DNA of 64,000 nt from Bdellovibrio sp. NC01 (GTDB lineage: Bacteria > Bdellovibrionota > Bdellovibrionia > Bdellovibrionales > Bdellovibrionaceae). Location of the stretch: assembly GCF_006874625.1 (NCBI RefSeq), contig NZ_CP030034.1:3286001-3350000 (forward strand), in the 5' to 3' direction. Of the stretch, positions 55,910-64,000 are shown piece by piece. Position 1 is the first letter of the stretch; every line of letters begins with the position of its first letter. Under the pieces are notes generated by a model. That model was not told the DNA's origin, did no database searches, and saw nothing but the letters and a program-made list of their open reading frames with translations. The position numbers were made by a program, and so were the translations under genes.

Positions 55910-56840
55910 GTTCGTCTTTTAGATCTTCGTCAACTTGCTCTTTCAAAGATTTCTTAGAGCGCTCTTCGGCTTTACGACGAGTGCTAATCTGATGAACGAA
56001 GTTATCGTAAACTGACATATCAACACGCGCATCACCGAACAAGTTTTCAAGCTTACGCGGTTTATGACCGTCTGAAGTGATCTCTTTTTGTGAGATCTTC
56101 ACGCGAATGAAGCCGATCAATTTCTTCGGATCTACTTCACCACGTTTTTCTTTTACATTGATACCACCGCTGACAGTCACTGAACTGTTTTCAAGCGAAG
56201 CAAGAATTTTATTTCTAACAACGTCGAAACGTTGCGAGGCCACGCGATTTGCAGTCATCAAACTTGCATCAGGCACAGATTGCACAAAAAGACCCGAAGT
56301 CAGTTTGATATCTGCATCTTTCAAACCTGTCGTGATACCTTTGATTTTATCCATCACATTCACGAAGTTCGCATTCGGCTGTGAAGTCCCACGTTCGAAC
56401 AACATGTAATCTGGGATATCGAAATCAAAACCTTCTGGAGTCACTTGCACGTTCTTCGCAACGTCGTTCATTTGATCAGCCAAATAAGCTGCAACGACTT
56501 TCGTAGAACCCATATCCAAAAGATTTGGAGTTTTATCCATTGGCTCCATGAAACTTTGGAATGCTTTTAGTGGCTCATTTAAGATATCCAAGAAAAGTTT
56601 TTCCAATGTGACTTCCGCACCGAAGTTTTGGAAGTTGTATTCAATAACTGAAGGCGTAGAGAAATAATCTGAAACGGCTTTTTTCGTTTGGTCTGATTGA
56701 CCAACGATCCACATAACCAGGAAGAACGCCATCAAGGCGGTCATGAAGTCCGCAAGGGCAACCTTCCAGGAACCCCCGTGACCACCACCACCTTGGACGA
56801 TGATTTTCTTGATTACTATCGTCTGTTTCTTCTCTGCCAT
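55881..56840 (-). CDS. motB: Flagellar motor stator protein MotB
   Basis: 319 residues. Short charged N-terminus, one TM segment (about 32-50) with the proton-binding Asp in [19 protein letters not shown], the plug region and the OmpA-like peptidoglycan-binding domain in the periplasm ([11 protein letters not shown]..., about 200-260). The C-terminus is basic/acidic. It forms the stator with MotA. The start lacks a strong Shine-Dalgarno (GGAATAAG). Confidence 0.92.
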   Translation of the reverse strand: MAEKKQTIVIKKIIVQGGGGHGGSWKVALADFMTALMAFFLVMWIVGQSDQTKKAVSDYFSTPSVIEYNFQNFGAEVTLEKLFLDILNEPLKAFQSFMEPMDKTPNLLDMGSTKVVAAYLADQMNDVAKNVQVTPEGFDFDIPDYMLFERGTSQPNANFVNVMDKIKGITTGLKDADIKLTSGLFVQSVPDASLMTANRVASQRFDVVRNKILASLENSSVTVSGGINVKEKRGEVDPKKLIGFIRVKISQKEITSDGHKPRKLENLFGDARVDMSVYDNFVHQISTRRKAEERSKKSLKEQVDEDLKDELKTPSSLTE

Positions 56841-56880
56841 AATTCTTATTCCAGTTTCTCACCCAATCATTGGATGGAAT

Positions 56881-56919
56881 ACTCCGACAAAGTCGGAGTG
56901 TAAGCAGCCTAGGCTGCTT
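56881..56919. repeat. REP-like palindrome plus second palindrome between motA and motB
   Basis: ACTCCGAC (56881-56888)/GTCGGAGT (56892-56899) with an AAA loop and a following TGTAAGC resembles the other REP-like copies. It abuts an 18-bp perfect palindrome AAGCAGCCTAGGCTGCTT (56902-56919) that contains the motA TAG stop. Confidence 0.75.
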
Positions 56920-57775
56920 TTTTGATCTCTTTCGTCGCTTTATCTACTTCAGCAAATGTTGGACGCTCTTCTGGCATGATCGAACGACGCGCGTACTCGA
57001 CACACACGATTGGAGGAGCACCACGTTGCAATGCCACAAGGGCCGCTTTGATACATTGTAAGTAACGACCTTCTGCTTCGATATCCGCTGCCATTTTTGT
57101 CGCCGTCGGTTCAATCAAACCGTAGGCGCAAAATACCCCAAGCATCGTACCAACCAGGGCATGGGCTACGTACTCACCGATCACTTCTGTACCGGCAGTC
57201 AAGACACCCATGGTTTTAACGATACCAAGAACGGCGGCAACGATCCCTAGACCCGGGAAACCACCGGCAACTGCTGCAACAGCATGTTGCGCTAGATGTT
57301 CTTCGGCGTGGATACCTTTGATATCCGCATCCAACAAATCATCAACGTCATAAGGAGAAAGTTCGGCTGACAAAGTGACTTTCATCGTATCGCACAGGAA
57401 ATCTACCGCATGGTGATTGTGCATGAAGCTTGGATACGCTTTAAAGATGTCAGACTTTTCTGGTTCCTCGATGTGCTTCTCGATACCTTGAGGTCCTTCT
57501 TTTCTAAATACTTGGAAAAGTTGGAACAGCATCTGCATCAATTCGACATAGTCTTTTTTCTGAGGACCTTTCGCAGTCATCGCTTTAATGGATAGCTTAA
57601 TACCCATTTTAACGATCTTCATTGGATTGGCGATGACGTAACCACCGAAGGCAGCACCACCGATGATAACCAATTCTAGCGTCGCAGCTTCAAGGATAAC
57701 GCCCATTTTACCGTGACCGGCAATGTAGCCCCCGAAGACTGTGGCAAATACGATTAATACACCTACAAAACCCAT
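56909..57775 (-). CDS. motA: Flagellar motor stator protein MotA
   Basis: 288 residues with four TM segments (about 2-22, 34-52, 170-190, 200-220). The conserved cytoplasmic loop contains the Arg/Glu residues used for torque (LLDADIKGIHAEE) and the TM3/TM4 region has GLGIVAAVLGIVKTMG and GTMLGVFCAYG. With motB it forms the stator unit that drives the flagellum by proton flow. GAGG precedes the ATG. Bdellovibrio species carry several mot pairs. Confidence 0.94.
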   Translation of the reverse strand: MGFVGVLIVFATVFGGYIAGHGKMGVILEAATLELVIIGGAAFGGYVIANPMKIVKMGIKLSIKAMTAKGPQKKDYVELMQMLFQLFQVFRKEGPQGIEKHIEEPEKSDIFKAYPSFMHNHHAVDFLCDTMKVTLSAELSPYDVDDLLDADIKGIHAEEHLAQHAVAAVAGGFPGLGIVAAVLGIVKTMGVLTAGTEVIGEYVAHALVGTMLGVFCAYGLIEPTATKMAADIEAEGRYLQCIKAALVALQRGAPPIVCVEYARRSIMPEERPTFAEVDKATKEIKKAA

Positions 57776-57877
57776 ATGTTATGACCTCGCAGTTTCTCTA
57801 TCGGATTGATACGTGTTAGAATTGAGTCATCGGCAAATAAACTTGCCCATGGTCGAGAGAGGGACTAAGAAAAAGAT

Positions 57878-59686
57878 ATGAAAGCTATCTGCAATATCCT
57901 TATATTGATGCTGTTCGTTGTCCTTGCAGGTCCTAGGTCTTGGGCGCAAGCCAATCCTAATGACACGGATCCAATGATCGCGACTGCGAAAGTTGTTCCG
58001 TACGAATGGAATCCAGGCCAAGGTGGCTCGATCGAAATCAAAATGAAATTACCTCCAGAATATCACGCCTACGAAGACAAATTCAGCATCGTGATTCTTG
58101 AGCCGGATGGTTTCAAAGTAGCGCCACTGAGTGTGGAACCGATCACAACTTGGTTTGATAAGTTTTCGAAAAAAGATCGTCGCGGTATGAAAGGCGAAGC
58201 AACTCTGTCTGCCCGCCTGGAAGCTCCGGATCGTTTTTTAAAACGTCACGACAAAATGAAATTAGAATTGATCTATCAAGCTTGTAGCGATCAGTTCTGT
58301 TTATTCCCCACAACAAAAATGATCGAAGTCCCGATTGTGACTCCGATGGTGGAAGGTGAAGCGGCGTTATCGACACCATCACCAACTTCGGGTGAAGCAA
58401 GCGCCGGCAGTTTCTTTGATACTCACAATTTCAACAAGTACTTGGGTTCAAGTATTTTTGCGGGATTGTTGTTCGTCTTCCTTGCCGGAGTTTTCACAAG
58501 CTTCACTCCGTGCATCTTCCCGATGATTCCGATCACGCTTGCCGTATTGGGAAATCATTCAGAAAACAAAACACGTTTGCAAAACTTCATCACAAGTTTG
58601 GTTTACGTTCATGGTATCGCAACGACCTATTCGGTTTTAGGTTTGGTCGCGGCTTCAAGCGGTAGCGTTTTTGGAGCAAGCCTTGGCAATCCATATGTTT
58701 TGGGTGTTGTGTGCGTGATCTTCTTGGCCATGGCTTTGAGCATGTACGGCCTTTATGATTTGCAAGTTCCTGCGGTGATTCGCAACAAGCTTGCGAATGG
58801 TAAATTTGGTAACGGCCTTGGTGGCGCTTACTTAACTGGTTTGTTCGCGGGTATCGTTGCAAGTCCGTGTGTGGGCCCGGTGTTAGTTGCGATTCTGACT
58901 TACGTTGCTTCGACCCAAAACAAATTGATCGGTTTCTTATTCTTATTCACGTACGCGATGGGTTTAGGTTTGATCTTCATCGCTTTGGGTTTGTCGAATC
59001 AGTTGGTGAAAGCGTTGCCACGTTCAGGCGTTTGGATGAATGCATTTAAGTTCATCTTAGGCTCATTGATGCTTTCAGCATTCTATTACTATTTGAATTT
59101 ACTTTTGCCAGATCGCGCATTCGACGGCGCTTTGGGTATTGGTCTTGTGATTGTCGCAAGCGTTTACGGTGCTTTCTTAAACGTGAAAGGCAAAGGACCG
59201 ACAAGCATGGTGCAAAAAGGCCTGATGCAAGCAACCCTGATCGTGGGTATCGGTTACTTGTGCCTTTCTGTGTTTGATCTGCGCCCTTACATCCGCGGCA
59301 GAATCATGGCTGATAACTCTATCAACCAAATTAAAGAAATGAATTGGCAGCCTTATTCCGACGAGGCGTTAGCACAAGCAACCAAAGATCGCAAACCCGT
59401 GATCATCGATTTCTGGGCCGAGTGGTGTGCCGCTTGTCACGAGTTGGCTGAACAAACCTTCACGGACGTACGTGTGCGCGCCATGGGCGGCAATTACACG
59501 TTGTTGAAATTCGATGCGACCAAAGACAGTGATCAATTGCGTGCTTTGAAAAAGCGTTACAACATCCAAGGTTTGCCGACTGTGATTTTCATTAATCCAA
59601 ACGGTGTGTGGATTGATGCGTTGACGCTGACTCAGTTTGAAAAAGCCGATGCGTTCTTAGTGCGTATGGAAAAAGGTTCGAAATAA
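57878..59686 (+). CDS. dsbD: Thiol:disulfide interchange protein DsbD
   Basis: 602 residues. Signal peptide, nDsbD-like domain with the Cys pair in YQACSDQFCLFP, a central membrane domain (about eight TMs) with FTPCIFPMIPITL and ASPCVGPVLVAIL, and a C-terminal thioredoxin domain with WAEWCAACHEL. It carries electrons from cytoplasmic thioredoxin to the periplasm to reduce DsbC and cytochrome c maturation proteins. The abundance of Cys-rich secreted proteins in this window fits a need for it. Confidence 0.94.
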   Translation: MKAICNILILMLFVVLAGPRSWAQANPNDTDPMIATAKVVPYEWNPGQGGSIEIKMKLPPEYHAYEDKFSIVILEPDGFKVAPLSVEPITTWFDKFSKKDRRGMKGEATLSARLEAPDRFLKRHDKMKLELIYQACSDQFCLFPTTKMIEVPIVTPMVEGEAALSTPSPTSGEASAGSFFDTHNFNKYLGSSIFAGLLFVFLAGVFTSFTPCIFPMIPITLAVLGNHSENKTRLQNFITSLVYVHGIATTYSVLGLVAASSGSVFGASLGNPYVLGVVCVIFLAMALSMYGLYDLQVPAVIRNKLANGKFGNGLGGAYLTGLFAGIVASPCVGPVLVAILTYVASTQNKLIGFLFLFTYAMGLGLIFIALGLSNQLVKALPRSGVWMNAFKFILGSLMLSAFYYYLNLLLPDRAFDGALGIGLVIVASVYGAFLNVKGKGPTSMVQKGLMQATLIVGIGYLCLSVFDLRPYIRGRIMADNSINQIKEMNWQPYSDEALAQATKDRKPVIIDFWAEWCAACHELAEQTFTDVRVRAMGGNYTLLKFDATKDSDQLRALKKRYNIQGLPTVIFINPNGVWIDALTLTQFEKADAFLVRMEKGSK

Positions 59687-59690
59687 TTTT

Positions 59691-60311
59691 ATGAAAAAGA
59701 TCATCGTCATCTTAGTTCTCGCAAGCTTGATTATCGTGGGCGCCATGATCCACCTTTTAAAAGATGGCGTCAGCTTGCGAGCTGCGACGTTGATTTCTCC
59801 CTCTGTTGTAAGCGATGGCGATATTAATGTTGCTCACGGTGTGGCTTACCGTCTGTTCCCCGAGTTTCAACGCTATGACATGATTTTGGTGGGAGTTGAT
59901 GAAGCGGATTCACGTCTGCAAGCTTTGTCTGAACAAATCGCTATTGAAGCGGAAAAACTTTTAGGTCAGCCTTTGCATCGCGCTTCAGACAAAATGAATT
60001 TAAAAGACTGCACCAAGCTTTGCTGGGTCAAAGTTAAACCAGAAGAATCGCAAGAGCTTGAACCAAACAGCTACATTGCCAATATAATTAAGCCTTTGGC
60101 TAAAGAGTACTTCACTTTGAACTTGATTCAATTCGCCGATCTTGACGAGTCCGCTTTAGCAAATTGCGAACAAGAAAAGCGCCTTGATATGAAATGCCTG
60201 ATTACTCTTTCAGTACGGGAAGCAAAACGTAAGATGAAAGATCCCAGCAAGCGTTACTTCTTTATGAAACGCTACGAAGACCGCGGCAATTACTTGATGT
60301 TGCAGAAATAA
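59691..60311 (+). CDS. Membrane-anchored or exported protein, unknown function
   Basis: 206 residues with an N-terminal hydrophobic segment (about 3-23) and no clear cleavage site. The rest looks globular, with Cys in KDCTKLC and DMKCLIT. It begins 4 nt after dsbD and is probably co-transcribed. I recognise no family; a redox-related role can only be guessed from its neighbour. Confidence 0.7.
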   Translation: MKKIIVILVLASLIIVGAMIHLLKDGVSLRAATLISPSVVSDGDINVAHGVAYRLFPEFQRYDMILVGVDEADSRLQALSEQIAIEAEKLLGQPLHRASDKMNLKDCTKLCWVKVKPEESQELEPNSYIANIIKPLAKEYFTLNLIQFADLDESALANCEQEKRLDMKCLITLSVREAKRKMKDPSKRYFFMKRYEDRGNYLMLQK

Positions 60312-60340
60312 AAAAGGGAGCTACAAAGCTCCCTTTTTCT
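60311..60340. terminator. Bidirectional intrinsic terminator
   Basis: GGGAGCT (60317-60323)/AGCTCCC (60328-60334), 4-nt loop, A6 before and T5 after. It lies between convergent genes. Confidence 0.88.
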
Positions 60341-61804
60341 TTATGACGCCCCTAAGACCGTATGACTTAAGATGTCCATTTGTTGTTTCATTTCAACCGC
60401 ACGACGGTCGATTTCCGTCGATGTCGCAGCAATTTCTTCAGAAGAAGCGGCGTTCGATTGCGATGCCTGATCTAAGTGATTCATCGCTTTACTGATTTGC
60501 TGAATACCTTGAGTTTGTTCATAGCTTGCCTGCGAAATTTCTTTATTCAAAGTTGCGACCTTATTGATCGAATTCACAATTCGTCCCAACACTTGTCCAG
60601 AGCGATCCGCTGATTCGCGACCCACATTCGTCCTTGAAACGCTGGCTTTAATTAAATCTGAAATCTCTTTAGCAGCTGACGCCGATCTTTGCGCTAAGGC
60701 ACGCACAGCTTCTGCAACGACAGCAAAGCCTTTGCCTTGCTCTCCAGCACGGGCGGCCTCGACCGCCGCGTTTAGCGCCAATAAATTTGTTTGGAAAGCG
60801 ATATCGTCGATAACGCTAATGATCTCTTCAATTTTTTTCGAGTCCTGGGAAATCGCATGCATCGATTCAATCAAAGATTTGATTTCTGATTCACCTTCAT
60901 TCGCAACCGTCGAAGATTCATCAGCAAGATTCGAAGCCTCTTTCGCATTTTCAGAATTGCGATTCACCATGGAAGTTAATTCTTCCAAGGATGCCACAGT
61001 TTCTTCCAACGAAGCGGCTGCTTCTGTTGATGCCGTTGATAAAGCCTGCCCTGCTGCCGACAATTGATTGATAGAACCCGTTACATGCTCTCCGATATCG
61101 GAAAGATTATGAACAACAGTGCCCACCGAACCAGCCACACGATTTGCGATTAAGAAGATCACAAGAATCAACGTGATTGATGCGCCAACCGCGACCGCCA
61201 AAATCAAAGTAGCGTTGCGTGAGCGTTCACCTTTTTGAAATTCATTATTTTTTTTGCTGATTTCGGTGTATTTGCCGTAGATATCAGTAATGGTTGTATC
61301 GACTTCAATTTGCAGAACCTGCCACGGACCGCCTTTATCAATCGTGCTAACAACGAATTGATAATCCGCCGGTGTTCCATGCAACAACGCTTCACGTACT
61401 TGCGCTGTGTATTCCAAATACTTTGGATAATGCTCTTTCATTTTTTTGAAAGCTTCTTCTTCGCCAGGAATGTAGCTTTGTTTCAAATACTCTTCCACCG
61501 CGGCTTTATAATCTTTGACTGAACGATCTAACAAACCCACAAAGACTTTGCGATTGGCTTCATCTTCTTTATTTGCTAATGCCGCGAAGGCAAAATAACC
61601 GATGTTCGCGCGGTTTAAGTTGATCTGCCCAAGCAAGCGAATATTCGGAACATAGACTTCATAAGACTCGTTCAACAAATTTCCGATGGAAGAAAACCCT
61701 TTAAATGCGATACCCGTCGTTAATGCCAAGGCGATTAACGGCAAAATAGCAATACTTAGAAGACGACCTTTTAAACCTGCTGTCTGTTTTCCTAAAAAGC
61801 TCAT
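60341..61804 (-). CDS. Methyl-accepting chemotaxis protein, four-helix-bundle type
   Basis: 487 residues. TM1 (about 14-36), a periplasmic helical sensor (about 37-193) of the 4HB_MCP type, TM2 (about 196-218) and the signalling hairpin [20 protein letters not shown], similar to that of the other chemoreceptor in this window. I chose the second ATG (61804) because AGGA is 7 nt before it; the first is only 2 nt from the same site. Ligand unknown. Confidence 0.92.
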   Translation of the reverse strand: MSFLGKQTAGLKGRLLSIAILPLIALALTTGIAFKGFSSIGNLLNESYEVYVPNIRLLGQINLNRANIGYFAFAALANKEDEANRKVFVGLLDRSVKDYKAAVEEYLKQSYIPGEEEAFKKMKEHYPKYLEYTAQVREALLHGTPADYQFVVSTIDKGGPWQVLQIEVDTTITDIYGKYTEISKKNNEFQKGERSRNATLILAVAVGASITLILVIFLIANRVAGSVGTVVHNLSDIGEHVTGSINQLSAAGQALSTASTEAAASLEETVASLEELTSMVNRNSENAKEASNLADESSTVANEGESEIKSLIESMHAISQDSKKIEEIISVIDDIAFQTNLLALNAAVEAARAGEQGKGFAVVAEAVRALAQRSASAAKEISDLIKASVSRTNVGRESADRSGQVLGRIVNSINKVATLNKEISQASYEQTQGIQQISKAMNHLDQASQSNAASSEEIAATSTEIDRRAVEMKQQMDILSHTVLGAS

Positions 61805-61818
61805 TTGCATTTCCTATC

Positions 61819-62550
61819 TTAAAAAATCCAAACTAGTTTTGCTTGGGGCAAGCTTTCCGTTAAACCTTTGATGCCATATTTGTTTTGCCAGTACTGCCAC
61901 TCGACGCCGACCTTCAAAGGAATCTTGCCAGAAGATCTTCTTGAGGCATCGTAAAGCAACGAAGGTTGTGTCTGTAGATTGTCGGAAATGTCGCCCTCTT
62001 GCCCTGCCCAGTCCAAGAATCCAGAAAATTCAAAGGGCCACGCCTCAGTACCAAATTTTTTCAACCACACTAACGTCAACTGACCGGTGTGACCGTCACC
62101 ACCGAATGAATCGCGATAAAGAAATTGTGTCGCAAAATAATCAAAGCCAATATTCCACTCGAAAGTCAGACCACCCAGCACCGCACGTTTCGCCGGACCT
62201 TGCGGCATTTCCCAGTTTCCTTGAATCGCAACGTCACGAAGAACACCTTGAGGTTTTTCGATCAAACCCATTTTGCTAAGACTGAATGCCGGAGAAAACT
62301 CTCCATAATAAGAGGCATTGGCATCAGAATCTGGATTCGAGATATCTATAAAAAAGTAGTTACTGCCGTAAGCCCACGAGTCGACGTGTTCTAGGGTGAC
62401 AATCATTTGCGAAACGGATTTATCGTCAAACGTCCGATAATCAGAGCCATGTAGAAACTGAATATTCGTTTCTTGCCAGTCCGCTGCATGGGACAATAAA
62501 GGTGATGAGATCAGGGCGAATAAAGAGATTGCGAGATTTTTTTTTAACAT
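61819..62550 (-). CDS. Nucleoside-specific channel (Tsx-like) outer-membrane protein
   Basis: 243 residues: signal peptide (ending SHAAD) and amphipathic strands. The sequence ADWQETNIQFLHG, IVTLEHVDSWAYGSNYFFID and the C-terminal WIF fit the Tsx-like/DUF5020 family, whose E. coli member takes up nucleosides. It is upstream of the chemoreceptor by 15 nt and probably in one unit. A predator digesting prey nucleic acids would benefit, but this is inference. Confidence 0.78.
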   Translation of the reverse strand: MLKKNLAISLFALISSPLLSHAADWQETNIQFLHGSDYRTFDDKSVSQMIVTLEHVDSWAYGSNYFFIDISNPDSDANASYYGEFSPAFSLSKMGLIEKPQGVLRDVAIQGNWEMPQGPAKRAVLGGLTFEWNIGFDYFATQFLYRDSFGGDGHTGQLTLVWLKKFGTEAWPFEFSGFLDWAGQEGDISDNLQTQPSLLYDASRRSSGKIPLKVGVEWQYWQNKYGIKGLTESLPQAKLVWIF

Positions 62551-62611
62551 GCGATAAGCAGGCTATAAAAAAAATGAGTCGCTTATTACTCGCATTTGGC
62601 AAAACTAATCT

Positions 62612-63214
62612 TTAGTCCACCTCGGTGGGATTAATGAAGAAGTCCGTGCGAGCCAGACCGCGCTCCCGTAAAAATGGTGTCGCAAAAACTAAAATTCCAT
62701 AGATGATGATCATCGCTTCGACACAATCGATGGCGGTGATGATCAAATACTGTCGCCAGAACATCGCCGATCCATAAGCACCCGTCTGAACGTACGCTGA
62801 TAGGAATAAAAAATTACCGACAAGATTCTGAATCAATACTCCCCATGCAAAGAATTTCAAAAATCCTTGCAGTGATTTCAAAGCAACTTTAGTTCCCGCA
62901 ATTTGGCGATAGATCAAATAGCCCATATAAACTTTTGAAGCATTGGCCAAAGCGTAAAACAGAATGACCATCCAGTCGTTAAGGCCCGTCATACTTCCCG
63001 TAGCCATTTCCGCAAGAACATGTTGTGGAAAGACACGCGATCCCCACCAGAAATACATCGGCATTGAAATCAAATACGGTAAATACAACACCTGAAGATG
63101 ACCATAAGACAGATAATGAAAACTAATAACTTTTGAAATCGCTAAAACTAAAAACGGCGCCCAGTAAGTGAATGCAGGAAGATCTTCTTTTAATGGAACG
63201 GACTCTTTTTCCAC
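62612..63214 (-). CDS. MASE1-like integral membrane protein (paralogue 2)
   Basis: 200 residues with about six TM segments and no cytoplasmic domain. LYLPYLISMPMYFWWGSRVFP resembles the MASE1 sensory-domain pattern (PP-x-G-x-ALWWGxR), usually found fused to kinases or cyclases. GTG 63214 has AGGG 9 nt upstream; it overlaps the end of the upstream paralogue by 25 nt. Confidence 0.6.
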   Translation of the reverse strand: MEKESVPLKEDLPAFTYWAPFLVLAISKVISFHYLSYGHLQVLYLPYLISMPMYFWWGSRVFPQHVLAEMATGSMTGLNDWMVILFYALANASKVYMGYLIYRQIAGTKVALKSLQGFLKFFAWGVLIQNLVGNFLFLSAYVQTGAYGSAMFWRQYLIITAIDCVEAMIIIYGILVFATPFLRERGLARTDFFINPTEVD

Positions 63215-63795
63215 TGCGACCAACCCTTTTGTACAAAAATATGATTCAAGAAAATGAACAATGGAAAGCTTATAAATAAGCCCATCGCTGTGTCTATTAA
63301 ACTTACTTTAAGATATTGGAACCAAAAAGTGTTTTGTGGATATACACCCTGCAAAGTTAAAACCGCGACCACCGCGTAACTGCCAAAGATGTTCGGTAAA
63401 GCAAAACAGCTTAACCAGCACAGGAATAACTGCCTCGTCCCACGCAGGTCGCGCTTGTGGAATTTCAACAGCCACCACATCGCCCAACCCATAGCAACTT
63501 TCGAAGTTTCAGAAAATGCTAAGAAGAAAGTCAATGCTCCGCCGACTCCGGCCAGATGTGCACCCACTGCGCTCGCGATAAACACGGCGATGAACACTCG
63601 AGGTCCCCACCACAATGCCATCGGTACGCCGGTTATATAAGGAAAGTAGAAAAGATAAACACCAGGAGAAATGGTGACAAGAGTGCTTAAAAAACGTCCA
63701 CTTAATTGTATGAACAACGGGGCAACCCAGGTCCACCAGGGAAGGGAGTTCGAAGACTCCCCTTCTGTGATGCGAGCCGGATTGTGTGTTTCCAA
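63190..63795 (-). CDS. MASE1-like integral membrane protein (paralogue 1)
   Basis: 201 residues, about six TM segments, with VYLFYFPYITGVPMALWWGPRVF matching the other paralogue's YLPYLISMPMYFWWGSRVF. The start is read as TTG immediately after the upstream gene's TAG, with no good Shine-Dalgarno, so it is uncertain. As in its neighbour, only the membrane domain is present. Function unknown. Confidence 0.6.
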   Translation of the reverse strand: METHNPARITEGESSNSLPWWTWVAPLFIQLSGRFLSTLVTISPGVYLFYFPYITGVPMALWWGPRVFIAVFIASAVGAHLAGVGGALTFFLAFSETSKVAMGWAMWWLLKFHKRDLRGTRQLFLCWLSCFALPNIFGSYAVVAVLTLQGVYPQNTFWFQYLKVSLIDTAMGLFISFPLFIFLNHIFVQKGWSQWKKSPFH

Positions 63796-64000
63796 CTACA
63801 GACGCTTCAATCTCGCGATTTCCATTTTTGCTTCATTCAAAGCAGCTTGGCAGGAAATCATTTGGGCTTCTTTTTCAGCCAAAAGTTTTTGCAGGTGGTT
63901 CATACGAACTTCGAAACTTTTGATTACGTTGTTGTGGCGATCAACCATCTCTTGAACTTTCAAATCCAAAGATTTGCGTTCGTTCACACGCTGAGAAAGT
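63796..64000 (-). CDS. Coiled-coil protein, C-terminal end (gene continues beyond window)
   Basis: The reading frame is open from the right edge to the TAG at 63796-63798, at least 68 residues. The visible part is a heptad-type helix (VQEMVDRHNNVIKSFEVRMNHLQKLLAEK...), suggesting a coiled coil. Its partner gene lies directly downstream with a TTG start. The family cannot be named from this end. Confidence 0.55.
   Translation of the reverse strand, partial: LSQRVNERKSLDLKVQEMVDRHNNVIKSFEVRMNHLQKLLAEKEAQMISCQAALNEAKMEIARLKRL

Overview
The window looks like chromosome of a Bdellovibrio-type predatory bacterium (Bdellovibrionota, formerly Deltaproteobacteria). The grounds are indirect but consistent: moderate GC, many secreted or lipoprotein genes with lysine-rich N-termini, many chemoreceptor and motor genes, a division and cell-wall (dcw) cluster broken up by unrelated genes, a PASTA-bearing FtsI, a PBP4-type DacB, and small outer-membrane barrels of the Tsx-like and Gcw_chp/TorF type. 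I cannot name the species. No rRNA, tRNA, CRISPR array, insertion sequence or prophage is visible.

Layout. 1-7.3 kb: the end of an oligopeptidase B gene, then aconitase, a NUDIX hydrolase, a small secreted protein and a two-component pair whose histidine kinase has an extreme Pro/Gly-rich periplasmic segment. 7.4-10.8 kb: secreted enzymes (an L,D-transpeptidase-like protein, a metallophosphoesterase and a tyrosine phosphatase). 10.75-32.5 kb: the dcw cluster, transcribed leftward as rsmH-ftsL-ftsI // murE-murF // mraY-murD // ftsW-murG-murC // ftsQ, ftsA, ftsZ, followed by an lpxH-like gene whose start overlaps the ftsZ stop. The slashes mark interruptions by a secreted barstar-like gene plus a divergent esterase, an outer-membrane barrel, a small lipoprotein behind a terminator, and a heme-motif chemoreceptor. 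murB lies apart at 40 kb; mraZ and ddl are not seen.

32.7-41 kb: a zinc-ribbon membrane protein, two phosphoribosyltransferases (UPRT-like and hpt), small secreted proteins, a pirin/DoxX pair divergent from a LysR regulator, thyA-folA, a PilZ protein and murB. 41-47.3 kb: a lipoprotein, a Cys-repeat secreted protein, a TetR regulator, a lytic transglycosylase, DacB and an unusual LspA-HAMP fusion. 47.4-51.7 kb: a 1427-residue lipoprotein with Ig-like domains and 14 RCC1-type repeats. 51.8-64 kb: lon, an exonuclease-WYL fusion, an outer-membrane barrel, motAB, dsbD, a second chemoreceptor, a Tsx-like channel and two paralogous MASE1-like membrane proteins.

Themes. Much of the window builds or remodels the envelope: peptidoglycan precursor synthesis, septal synthesis, hydrolases, lipid A, lipoprotein maturation and disulfide supply to the periplasm. 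A small family of palindromic REP-like elements (28.65, 36.08, 47.29 and 56.88 kb) punctuates gene junctions. The observations most worth following are the LspA-HAMP fusion, the secreted barstar-fold protein, the double RCC1 propeller lipoprotein, the exonuclease-WYL fusion and the segmented dcw cluster with a possible heme-binding chemoreceptor embedded in it.
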